The notes under the pieces were generated by a model that was not told the DNA's origin, made no database searches, and was given only the letters and a program-made list of their open reading frames with translations. A program made the position numbers and the translations under genes. Below are positions 1 to 11,400 of a DNA stretch of 64,000 nt, in pieces (the stretch's first letter is position 1; every line of letters starts with the position of its first letter). This DNA comes from Agelas oroides (Eukaryota > Porifera > Demospongiae > Agelasida > Agelasidae). The stretch lies in assembly GCA_949130485.1 (NCBI GenBank), contig OX422196.1, positions 5,918,814 through 5,982,813 of the forward strand, given 5' to 3'.

Positions 1-668
1 GATTCTACTTCACTCGACTACACTCTACCATGGCTCTACCTGACTCTACTACAGTCTACCATGGCTCTACTTGACTCTACATGACTTTACTACATTCTAC
101 CATGGCTCTACTTGATTCTACTTGATTCTACTACATTCTACCATGGCTCTACTTGTCTCTACTTGACTCTACTCCACTCTACCATGTATCTACTACATTC
201 TACCACGACTCCACGTGACTCTACTTGGTTCTACATGACTTCACTACATGCTACCGTGGCTCTACTTGGCTCTACTTGACTCTACTACACTCTACCATGG
301 CTCTACTCCATTGTACCATGGCTCTACTTGACACTACATGAATCTATTACATTCTACCATGGCTCTACTTGACTGTACTACACTCTACGATGGCTCTACT
401 TGGCTCTACTTGACTCTACTACACTATACCATTCCTAGTCCTGGCTCTACTTGTCTACTACACTCTGCCTTGTCTGTACTACATCCTACCATGAATCCAC
501 GTGACTCTACTTGACTCTACTACACTCTACCATGGCTCTACTTGGCTCTACTTCATTCTACCATGGCTCTACTTGACTCTACATGACTTTACTATTTTCT
601 ACCATGGCTCTACTTGACTCTACTTGACTCTACTACATTCTACCATGGCTCTACTTGTCTCTACTTGA
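1..668. repeat. Partial HOR cycle, S-tail to C box segment
   Basis: This stretch matches about 4,571-5,240 at a constant offset of 4,570 bp, including the distinctive ACAGTCTACC word at 51 (4,621 in the copy) and the C box at 425-444 (about 4,995 in the copy). It is therefore the end of an HOR cycle that began before the window. Its right edge is where the 649 bp duplication starts. Confidence 0.8.
425..444. repeat. C box, type example
   Basis: A diverged pair of words with CATTCCTAG where B boxes have CATTGCTAG, followed by a shortened CTCTACTTG-TCTACTACAC-TCTGCC stretch and an ATGAATCCACGTG word. Other C boxes are at about 4,995, 13,271, 20,463, 35,337, 40,478 and 59,134. Each follows an S-type A box by about 470-510 bp; at 425 the matching S box would lie before the window. 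C boxes are absent from the 47-58 kb sub-array. Confidence 0.85.
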
Positions 669-1317
669 CTCTACTACACCCTACCATGTCTCTACTACAT
701 TCTACCATGGCTCCACGTGACTCTACTTGGCTCTACATGACTCCACTACATGCTACCGTGGCTCTACTTGGCTCTACTTGACTCTACTACACTCTACCAT
801 GGCTCTACTCCATTGTACCATGGCTCTACTTGACTCTACTTGACTCTACTACATTCTACCATAGCTCTACTTGACTCTACTACACTATGTCATTGCTAGA
901 CCTGGTTGTACTTGTCTCTACTACACTCTACCTTCACTCTACCACATCCTACCATGGATCCACGTGACTCTTCTTGACTCTACTACACTCTACCATGGCT
1001 GTACCTGGCTCTACTACATTCTACCATGGCTCTACTTGACTCTACTTGACTCTACCACATTCTACCATGGCTCCACTTGACTCTACTTGACTGTACTACA
1101 CTCTACCTTTGCTCTACTACATTCTACCATGGCTCCACGTGACTCTACTTGGCTCCACCTGACTCCACTACATGCTACCGTGATTCTACTTGGCTCTAGT
1201 TGACTCTACTACACTCCACCATGGCTCTACCTGGTTCTACTACATTCTACCGTGGCTCTACTTGACTCTACATGACTCTACTACATTCTACCATGGCTCT
1301 ATCTTAACTCTACTTGA
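669..1317. repeat. 649 bp tandem duplication, copy 1
   Basis: The word containing ACACCCTACC begins at 669 and again at 1,318, and the sequences stay in register for the full 649 bp. The copy holds a P-type A box near 884, which carries TATGTCATTG in place of the usual TATATCATTG. It ends in a chimeric word, ATCTTAACTCTAC, that joins a pre-B1 segment back to the ACACCC segment. The exact breakpoint is ambiguous by about 20 bp. Confidence 0.9.
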
Positions 1318-1966
1318 CTCTACTACACCCTACCATGTCTCTACTACATTCTACCATGGCTCCACGTGACTCTACTTGGCTCTACATGACTCCACTACAT
1401 GCTACCGTGGCTCTACTTGGCTCTACTTGACTCTACTACACTCTACCATGGCTCTACTCCATTGTACCATGGCTCTACTTGACTCTACTTGACTCTACTA
1501 CATTCTACCATGGCTCTACTTGACTCTACTACACTATGTCATTGCTAGACCTGGTTGTACTTGTCTCTACTACACTCTACCTTCCCTCTACCACATCCTA
1601 CCATGGATCCACGTGACTCTACTTGACTCTACTACACTCTACCATGGCTGTATCTGGCTCTACTACATTCTACCATGGCTCTACTTGACTCTACTTGACT
1701 CTACCACATTCTACCATGGCTCCACTTGACTCTACTTGACTGTACTACACTCTACCTTTGCTCTACTACATTCTACCATGGCTCAACGTGACTCTACTTG
1801 GCTCCACCTGACTCCACTACATGCTACCGTGATTCTACTTGGCTCTAGTTGACTCTACTACACTCCACCATGGCTCTACCTGGTTCTACTACATTCTACC
1901 GTGGCTCTACTTGACTCTACATGACTCTACTACATTCTACCATGGCTCTATCTTAACTCTACTTGA
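1318..1966. repeat. 649 bp tandem duplication, copy 2
   Basis: Copy 2 of the duplication, with a P-type A box near 1,533 sharing the TATGTC variant. Differences from copy 1 are few and scattered, for example GCTCAACGTG near 1,773 against GCTCCACGTG in copy 1. At its right end the array continues into the normal pre-B1 segment (ACACTCTACCATGG) rather than ACACCCTACC, which marks this copy's outer boundary. Confidence 0.9.
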
Positions 1967-2368
1967 CTCTACTACACTCTACCATGGCTCTACTTGGCTC
2001 TACTTGAGTCCACTACACTCTACTTTGGCTGTACTTGGCTCTATTTTACTCTACTACACTCTACCATGGCTCTACTCCATTGTATATCAAGGCTCTACTT
2101 CACACTACATGACTCTACTACATTCTACCATGGCTCTAATTGAATCTACTACACTCTACCATGACTCTACTTGGCTCTACTTGACGGTACCACACTCTAC
2201 CGTGGCTCTACTTGGCTCTACTTGACTCTACTACACTCTACCATGGCTCTACTCCATTGTACCATGGCTCTACTCGACACTACTTGACTCTACTACATTC
2301 TACCATGGCTCTACTTGACTGTACTACACTCTACGATGGCTCTACTTGGCTCTACTTGACTCTACTAT
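1839..2368. repeat. Pre-B1 HOR segment
   Basis: A roughly 530 bp segment recognised by the CTTAACTC word, the TTTGGCTGTAC word and the TATATCAAGG word. Copies lie upstream of the B1 position at 10,505, 29,325, 32,223 and about 43,865. It contains plus-strand open stretches of up to 141 codons in its copies, but these come from the repeat composition and are not called as genes. The CTTAACTC word reads ATCTTAAC in this copy and ACCTTAAC in the others. Confidence 0.8.
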
Positions 2369-3420
2369 ACTATACCATTGCTAGTCCTGGCTCTGCTTAT
2401 CTACTACACTCTACCTTGTCTCTACTACATCCTACCATGGCTCCATGTGTCTCTACTTGACTCTACTACAATCGACCATGGCTCTATCTGGCTCTACTAC
2501 ATTCTACCATGGCTCTACTTGGCTCATCATGACTCTACTACATGCTACCATGGCTCTACTTGGCTCTACTTGATTCTACTACACTCTACCATTCCTCTAC
2601 TTGGCTCTACTTGACTCTACTACACTCTACCATGGCTCTACTCCATTGTAACATAGCTCTACTTGACACTACATGACTCTACTACATTCTACCATGGCTC
2701 TACTTGTCTCTACTACACTCTACGATCGTTCTATTTGGCTCTACTTGACTCTACTACACTATATCATTGCTAGACCTGGCTGTACTTGTCTCTACTACAC
2801 TCTACCTTGTCGCTACTACATCCTACCATGGATCCACGTGACTCTACTTGACTCTACTACACTCTATCATGGCTCTACCTGGCTTTACTACATTCTACCA
2901 TGGCTCTGCTTGACTCTACATGACTTTACTATATTCTACCATGTCTCTACTTGACTCTACTTGACTCTACTACATTCTACCATTGCACTACTTGTCTCTA
3001 CTAGACTCTACTACACTCTACCATGGCTCTACTCCATTGTACCATGGCTCTACTTGACACTACATGACTCTACTACATTCTACAATGGCTCTACTTGACT
3101 CTACTACACTCTACCATGGTTCTACTCCATTGTATACCATGGCTCTACTTCACACTACATGGCTCTACTACATTCTACCATGGCTCCAATTGAATCTACT
3201 ACACTCTACCATGAATCTACTTGGCTGTACTGGACTCTACCACACTCTACCGTGGCTCTCCTTGGGTCTACTTGACTCTACTACACTCTACCATGGCTCT
3301 ACTCCATTGTAACATAGCTCTACTTGACACTACATGACTCTACTACATTCTACCATGGCTCTACTTGTCTCTACTACACTCTACGATGGTTCTATTTAGC
3401 TCTACTTGACTCTGCTACAC

Positions 3421-3440
3421 TATATCATTGCTAGACCTGG
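3421..3440. repeat. A box, type example (Q subfamily)
   Basis: TATATCATTGCTAGACCTGG is a diverged three-word stretch that still fits the 10, 10, 11 spacing. Downstream sequence sorts the A boxes. P (GGTTGTAC, then CCTTCACTCTACCAC): 884, 1533, 5371, 13733, 20924, 35715, 36498, 46226, 48070, 49971, 54189, 59594, 61800; with CCTTCGCTC: 48328, 50998, 52587, 55206, 62827. Q (GGCGCTAC or close variants): 2759, 3420, 11424, 18890, 30040, 30701, 33133, 33793, 38275, 38935, 44805. R (ATTGGTAG or ATTTGTAG): 3810, 12087, 19280, 31091, 34183, 39325, 45197, 45421. S: 4490, 12768, 19962, 31772, 34863, 40006, 47127, 49027, 53300, 58628, 60514, 61225. T: 8759, 17090, 23561, 27461, 42071. U: 7379, 15833, 22213, 26069, 40898, 63731. 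V: 9682, 24463, 28502, 43044. Confidence 0.85.
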
Positions 3441-3486
3441 CTGTACTTGTCTCTACTACACTCTACCTTGGCGCTACTACATCCTA

Positions 3487-3501
3487 CCATGGATCCACGT
3501 G
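3487..3501. other. Overlapping palindrome cluster, type example (CCATGG, GGATCC, CACGTG)
   Basis: CCATGGATCCACGTG packs three palindromes into 15 bases: an NcoI-type CCATGG, a BamHI-type GGATCC and a CACGTG E-box/G-box. It follows many A boxes by about 65 bp and so recurs with the HOR (for example after the boxes at 884, 2,759 and 5,371). Other CACGTG copies sit in GCTCCACGTGACTC words elsewhere in each cycle. CACGTG is a known bHLH/bZIP target, but there is no sign that these copies act as regulatory sites. Confidence 0.7.
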
Positions 3502-6253
3502 ACTGTACTCTCTACTACACTCTATCATGGCTCTACCTGGCTTTACTACATTCTACCATGGCTCTGCTTGACTCTACATGACTTTACTATATTCTACCAT
3601 GGCTCTACTTGACTCTACTTGACTCTACTACATTCTACCATGGCACTACTTGTCTCTACTTGACTCTACTACACTCTACCATGGCTCTACTCCATTGTAC
3701 CATGGCTCTACTTGACACTACATGACTCTACTACATTCTACAATGGCTCTACTTGACTCTACTACACTCTACGATGGCTCTACTTGGTTCTACTTGACTA
3801 TACTACACTATATCATTGGTAGACCTGGCTGTACTTGTCTCTACTATACTCTACCTTGGCTCTACTACATCCTACCGTAGATCCACATGACTCTACTTGA
3901 CTCTACTACACTCTACCATGGCTCTACCTTGCTCTACTACATTCTACCATGGCTCTACTTGACTCTACATGACTCTACTACATTCTATACCATGGCTCCA
4001 CGTGACTCTACTTGACTCTACTGCATTCTACCATGGCTCTACCTGGCTCTACTATATTTTACCATGGGTCTACTTGGCTCTACATGACTCTACAACATGC
4101 TACCATGGCTCTACTTGGCTCTACTTGAGTCTACTACACTCTACCATTGCTCTACTTGGCTCTACTTGACTCTACTACACTCTACCATGGTTCTACTCCA
4201 TTGTATACCATGGCTCTACTTCACACTACATGGCTCTACTACATTCTACCATGGCTCCAATTGAATCTACTACACTCTACCATGAATCTACTTGGCTTTA
4301 CTTGACTCTACAACACTCTACCGTGGCTCTACTTGGCTCTACTTGACTCTACTACACTCTACCATCGCTCTACTCCATTGTACCATGGCTGTACTTGACA
4401 CTACATGACTCTACTACATTCTACCATGGCTCTACTTGTCTCTACTACACTCTACAATGGCTCTACTGGCTCTACTTGAATCTACTACACTATATCATTG
4501 CTAGACCTGGCTGTACTTGTCTCTACTACACTGTATCTTGGCTGCACTACATCCTACCATGGATCCACGTGACTCTACTTCACTCTACTACACTCTACCA
4601 TGGCTCTACCTGACTCTACTACAGTCTACCATGGCTCTACTTGACTCTACATGACTTTACTACATTCTACCATGGCTCTACTTGATTCTACTTGATTCTA
4701 CTACATTCTACCATGGCTCTACTTGTCTCTACTTGACTCTACTCCACTCTACCATGTCTCTACTACATTCTACCACAACTCCACGTGACTCTACTTGGCT
4801 CTACATGACTTCACTACATGCTACCGTGGCTCTACTTGACTCTACTTGACTCTACTACACTCTACCATGGCTCTACTCCATTGTACCATGGCTCTACTTG
4901 ACACTACATGAATCTATTACATTCTACCATGGCTCTACTTGACTCTACTACACTCTACGATGGCTCTACTTGGCTCTACTTGACTCTACTACACTATACC
5001 ATTCCTAGTCCTGGCTCTACTTGTCTACTACACTCTGGCTTGTCTCTAGTACATCCTACCATGAATCCACGTGACTCTACTTGACTCTACTACACTCTAC
5101 CATGGCTCTACTTGGCTCTACTTGGCTCTACTACATTCTACCATGGCTCTACTTGACTCTACATGACTTTACTATTTTCTACCATGGCTCTACTTGACTC
5201 TACTTGACTCTACTACATTCTACCATGGCTCTACTTGTCTCTACTTGACTCTACTACACCCTACCATGTCTCTACTACATTCTACCATGACTCCACGTGA
5301 CTCTACTTGGCTCTTCATGACTCCACTACATGCTACCGTGGCTCTACTTGGCTCTACTTGACTCTACTACACTATATCATTGCTAGACCTGGTTGTACTT
5401 GTCTCTACTACACTCTACCTTCACTCTACCACATCCTACCATGGATCCACGTGACTCTACTTGACTCTACTACACTCTACCATGGCTATACCTGGCTCTA
5501 CTACATTCTACCATGGCTCTACTTGACTCTGCATGACTCTACTACATTATAACAATGCTGTACTTGACTCTATTTGACTCTAGTACAGTCTACAATAGCT
5601 CTACGTGGCTCTACTTGACTCTACTGCACTCTACCAGGCCTCTACTACATTCTGCCATGGCTCTACTTGTCTCTACTTGACTCTACTACACTCTACCATG
5701 TCTCTACTACATTCTACCATGGCTCCACGTGACTCTACTTGGCTCTACATGACTCCACTACATGCTACCGTGGGTCTACTTGGCTCTACTTGACTCTACT
5801 ACACTCTACCATGGCTCTACTTGACACTACATCACTCTACTACATTCTTCCATGGCTCTACTTGACTCTACATGACTTTACTACATTCTACCATGGCTCT
5901 ACTTGACTCTACTTGACTCTTCTACATTCTACCATGGCTCTACTTGTCTCTACTTGACTCTACTACACCCTACCATGTCTCTACTACATTTTACCATGGC
6001 TCCATGTGACTCTACTTGGCTCTACATGACTCCACTTCATGCTACCGTGGCTCTACTGGGCTCTACTTGACTCTACTACACTCTACCATGGCTCTACTCC
6101 ATTGTACCATGGTTCTAGTTTACACTACATGACTCTACTACATTCTACAATGGCTCTACTCGACTCTACTACACTCTACGATAGCTCAACTTGGTGCTAC
6201 TTGACTCTACTACAGTCTACCAGGCTCTACTCCATTGTACAATGGCTCTACTT

Positions 6254-6282
6254 GACACTTCATGATTCTACTGAATTCTACC
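6254..6282. repeat. D box, type example (D1 subfamily)
   Basis: GACACTTCATGATTC followed by TACTGAATTCTACC is the part of the HOR that carries GAATTC (6,273-6,278 here). D1 boxes continue with CCATGGCTCTTCTTCAC or close: about 6,273, 14,655, 37,418, 52,240 (GAATTC mutated to TAATTC), 56,298 and 57,369. D2 boxes mostly continue with TAGCAT: about 7,823 (TATCAT here), 10,075, 16,285, 17,951, 22,632, 24,848, 26,522, 28,893, 41,350 and 43,434. The two subfamilies hold different slots in the cycle. Confidence 0.8.
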
Positions 6283-8400
6283 ATGGCTGTTCTTCACTCT
6301 ACTTGACTCTCCTACACTCTACCATACACTACCATGGCTCTACTGGGCTCTACTTGACTCTACTACACTCTACCATGGCACCACTTGGCTCCACTTGACT
6401 CTACTACACTCTACCATGTCTATACTACATTCTACCATGGCTCCACGTGGCTCTACTTGACTCTACTGCATTCTACCATAGATCTACTTGACTCTGTATG
6501 CCTCTACTACATTCTACCATGGCTCTACTTGACTCTACTTGACTCTACTTGACTCTACTACATTCTGCCATGGCTTTACTTGACTCTACTTCACTGTACT
6601 ACACTCTACCATGGCTCTACTACATTCTACCATGGCTCCACGTGACTCTACTTGACTCTACTGCATTCTACCATGGCTCTACCTCACTCTACTACATTCT
6701 ACCATGGCTCTACTTGGCTCTGCATGACTCTACGACATGCTACCGTGGCTCTACTTGCCTCTACTTGACTCTGTACACTCTACTATGGCTCTAGTTGGCT
6801 CTACTTGACTCAACTACACTCTACCATGGCTCTACTCCATTGTATACACCATGGCTCTACTTCACACTACATGGCTCTACTACATTCTACCATGGCTCCA
6901 ATTGAATCTACTACACTCTACCATTACTCTACTTGGCTCTACTTGACTCTACCACACTCTACCGTGGGTCTACTTGGCTCTACTACACTCTACGATGGCT
7001 CTACTTGGCTCTACTTGACTCTACTACACTATACCATTGCTAGTCCTGGCTCTACTTATCTACTACACTCTACCTTGTCTCTACTACATCCTACCATGGC
7101 TCCACGTCTCTCAACTTGACTCTACTACACTCTACCATGGCTCTACCTGGCTATACTACATTCTACCATGGCTCTACTTGGCTCTACATGACTCTACTAC
7201 ATACTACCACCGCTCTACTTGGCTCTACTTGAGTCTACTACACTCTACCATTGCTCTACTTGGCTCTACTTCACTCTACTACAATCTACCATAGCTCTAC
7301 TCCAATGTATACGATGGCTCTACTTCACACTACATAGCTCTACTACATTCTACCATGGCTCTACTTGACTCTACTACACTATATCATTGCTAGACCTGGC
7401 TGTACTTGTCTCTAATACACTCTACCTTGGCTCTAGTACATCCTACCATGGATCCACGTGACTCTACTTGACTCCACTACACTCTTCCATGGCTCTACCT
7501 TGCTCTACTACATTCTACCATGGCTCTACTTGACTCTACATGACTCTACTACACTCTACCATGGCTCAACTTGGCTCTACTTGAGTCCACTACACTCTAT
7601 CTTGGGTCTGCTTGGCTCTACTTGACTCTAGTACACTCTACCATGGCTCTACTCCATTGTATATCATGGCTCTACTTCACACTACTACATTCTACCATCG
7701 CTCTACTTGACTCTACTACACTCTACCATGGCTCAACTTGGCTCTACTTGACTCTAGTACACTCTACCATGGCTCTACTCCATTGTACCATGGCTCTACT
7801 TGACACTTCATGATTCTACTGAATTCTATCATGGCTCTTCTTGACTCTACTTGACTCTCCTACACTCTACCATTGCTCTACATGGCTCTACTACACTCTA
7901 CCATGGCTCTACTTGGCTCTACTACACTCTACCATGGCACTACTTGGCTCTACTTGACTCTACTACACTCTACCATGTCTATACTTCATTCTACCATAGC
8001 TCCACGTGACTCTACGTGACTCTACTACATTCTACCATAGCTCTAATTGACTGTGTATGCCTCTACTACATTCTACCATGGCTCTACTTGACTCTACTTG
8101 ACTCTACTACATTCTACCATGGTTCTACTTGACTCTACTTGACTGTACTACACTCTACCTTTGCTCTACTACATTCTACCATGGCTCCACGTGACTCTAC
8201 ATGGCTCTACATGACTCCACTACATGCTACCGTGGGTCTACTTGGCTCTACGTGACTCTACTACACTCTACCATGGCTCTACTCCATTGTACCATGTCTC
8301 TACTTGACACTACATGACTCTACTACATTCTCCCATGGCTCTACTTGACTCTACTACACTCTGCGATGGCTCTACTTGGCTCTACTTGACTCTACTACAC

Positions 8401-8420
8401 TATACCATTGCTAGTCCTGG
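8401..8420. repeat. B box, type example (B2 subfamily)
   Basis: TATACCATTGCTAGTCCTGG resembles the A box but has TACC and GTCC. B1 continues with CTCTGCTTATCTAC: 2370, 11036, 32745, 37885, 44417. B2 continues with CTCTACTTATCTAC: 7029, 8400, 9294, 15483, 16730, 18530, 21786, 23202, 24066, 25720, 27100, 27966, 41711, 42603, 58188, 63340. B3 continues with CTTGTCTACTACACTCTGCC or close: 47625, 49532, 50537, 53748, 54752, 60722, 61430, 62361. B3 is found only beyond 47 kb. B-to-A spacing is nearly fixed by subfamily: about 388 (B1-Q), 350 (B2-U), 360 (B2-T). Confidence 0.85.
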
Positions 8421-11400
8421 CTCTACTTATCTACTACACTCTACCTTGTCTCTACTACATCCTACCATGGCTCCACGTGTCTCTACTTTACTCTACTACA
8501 CTCTACCATGGCTCTACCTGGCTCTACTACATTCTAACATGGCTCTACTTGGCCCTACATGACTCTACTACATGCTACCATGGCTCTACTTGGCTCAACT
8601 TGAGTCTACAACACTCTACCATTGCTCTACTTGGCTCTACTTGACTCTACTACACTCTACCATGGCTCTACTCCAATGTATACGATGGCTCTACTTCACA
8701 CTACATGGCTCTACTACATTCTACCATGGCTCTACTTGACTCTACTTGACTCTACTACACTATATCATTGCTAGACCTGGCTGCATGTACTTAACTCTAC
8801 GACACTCTCCCTTGGATCTAATACATTCTACCATGTCTCCACGTGACTCTACTTGACTCTACTGCATTCTACCATGCCTCTACCTCACTCTACTACATTC
8901 TACCATGGCTCTACTTGGCTCTACATGACTCTACTACATGCTACCGTGGCTCTACTTGGCTCTACTTGACTCAACTACACTCTACCATGGCTCTACTCCA
9001 TTGTATACACCATGGCTCTACTTCACACTACATGGCTCCACTACATTCTACAATAGCTCCAATTGAATCTACTACACTCTACCATGACTCTACTTGGCTC
9101 TACTTGACTCTACCACACTCTATCGTGGCTCTACTTGGCTCTACTTGACTCTACTACACTCTACTATGGCTCTACTCTATTGTACCATGGGTCTACTTGA
9201 CACTACATGACTCTACTATATTCTACCATGGCTCTACTTGACTCTACTACACTCTACGATGGCTCTACTTGGCTCTACTTGACTTTACTACACTATACCA
9301 TTGCTAGTCCTGGCTCTACTTATCTACTACACTCTACCTTGTCTCTACTACATCCTACCATGACTCCACGTGTCTCTACTTCCCTTTACTACACTCTACC
9401 ATGGTTCTACCTGGCTCTACTACATTCTATCATGGCTCTACTTGCCTCTACATGACTCTACTACATGCTACCATGGCTCTACTTGGCTCTATTTGAGTCT
9501 ACTACACTCTACCATTGCTATACTTGGCTCTACTTGACTCTACTACACTCTACCATACCTCTACTCCAATGTATACCATGGCTCTACTTCACACTACATG
9601 GCTCTACTACATTCTACCATGGCTCTACTTGACTCTACTACACTCTATGATGGCTCTACTTGGCTCTACTTGACTCTACTACACTATATCATTGCTAGAC
9701 CTGGCTGTACTTGTCTCTACTACACTCTACCTTGGCTCTACTACAACCTACCATGGATCCATGTGACTCTACTTGACTCTACTACACTCTACCATATCTC
9801 TACCTTGCTCTACTACATTCTACCATGGCTCTACTTGACTCTACATGACTCTACTACACTGTACCATGGCTCTACTTGGCTCTACTTGAGTCCACTACAC
9901 TCTATCTTGGGTCTGCTTGGCTCTACTTGACTCTAGTACACTCTACCATGGCTCTACTCGATTGTATATCATGGCTCTACTTCACACTACATAACTCTAC
10001 TACATTCTATCATCGTTCTACTTGACTCTACTACACTCTACCATGGCTCTACTTGACACTTCATGATTCTACTGAATTCTAGCATTGCTCTTCTTGACTC
10101 TACTTGACTCTCCTACTCTCTACCATTGCTCTAGTTTGCTCTACTACACTCTACCATGGCTCTACTTGGCTCTACTTGACTCTACTACACTCTACCATGG
10201 CACTACTTGACTCTACTTGACTCTACTACACTCTACCATGTCTATACTACATTCTACCATGGCTCCACGTGACTCTACGTGACTCTACTACATTCTACCA
10301 TAGCTCTAATTGACTCTGTATGCCTCTACTACATTCTACCATGGCTGTACTTGACTCTACTTGACTCTACCACATTCTACCATGGCTCTACTTGACTCTA
10401 CTTGACTGTACTACACTCTACCTGTGCTCTACTACATTCTACCATGGCTCCACTTGACTCTACTTGGCTCCACCTGACTCCACTACATGCTACCGTGATT
10501 CTACTTGGCTCTAGTTGACTCTACTACACTCCACCATGGCTCTACCTGGTTCTACTACATTCTACCGTGGCTCTACTTGACTCTACATGACTCTACTACA
10601 TTCTACCATGGCTCTACCTTAACTCTACTTGACTCTACTACACTCTACCATGGCTCTACTTGGCTCTACTTGAGTCCACTACACTCTACTTTGGCTGTAC
10701 TTGGCTCTATTTTACTCTACTACACTCTACCATGGCTCTACTCCATTGTATATCAAGGCTCTACTTCACACTACATGACTCTACTACATTCTACCATGGC
10801 TCTAATTGAATCTACTACACTCTACCATGACTCTACTTGGCTCTACTTGACTGTACCACACTCTACCGTGGCTCTACTTGGCTCTACTTGACTCTACTAC
10901 ACTCTACCATGGCTCTACTCCATTGTACCATGGCTCTACTCGACACTACTTGACTCTACTACATTCTACCATGGCTCTACTTGACTGTACTACACTCTAC
11001 GATGGCTCTACTTGGCTCTACTTGACTCTACTCTACAATACCATTGCTAGTCCTGGCTCTGCTTATCTACTACACTCTACCTTGTCTCTACTACATCCTA
11101 CCATGGCTCCATGTGTCTCTACTTGACTCTACTACAATCGACCATGGCTCTACCTGGCTCTACTACATTCTACCATGGCTCTACTCGGCTCTACATGACT
11201 CTACTACATGCTACCATGGCTCTACTTGGCTCTACTTGAGTCTACTACACTCTACCATTGCTCTACTTGGCTCTACTTGACTCTACTACACTCTACCATG
11301 GCTCTACTCCATTGTAACATAGCTCTACTTGACACTACATGACTCTACTACATTCTACCATGGCTCTACTTGTCTCTACTACACTCTACGATGGTTCTAT

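Larger units (their letters stand above)
2369..11034. repeat. Complete higher-order repeat cycle HOR-1, about 8.67 kb
   Basis: This is the fullest ordered cycle in the window. Box order and approximate positions: B1 2,370; Q 2,759; Q 3,420; R 3,810; S 4,490; C 4,995; P 5,371; D 6,273; B2 7,029; U 7,379; D 7,823; B2 8,400; T 8,759; B2 9,294; V 9,682; D 10,075; the next B1 is at 11,036. It aligns with the following cycle at offsets of 8,666 (near 2.4 kb), 8,278 (3.8-5.0 kb), 8,362 (5.4 kb), 8,454 (7.0-7.4 kb) and 8,330 (8.4-8.8 kb). The offset changes locate later indels. The start was placed arbitrarily at B1. Confidence 0.8.

Noticed and set aside
3421..3440. TATA-box promoters at the TATATCATT words
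   Set aside because: They are diverged repeat words at fixed HOR positions, with no gene downstream and no other promoter element.
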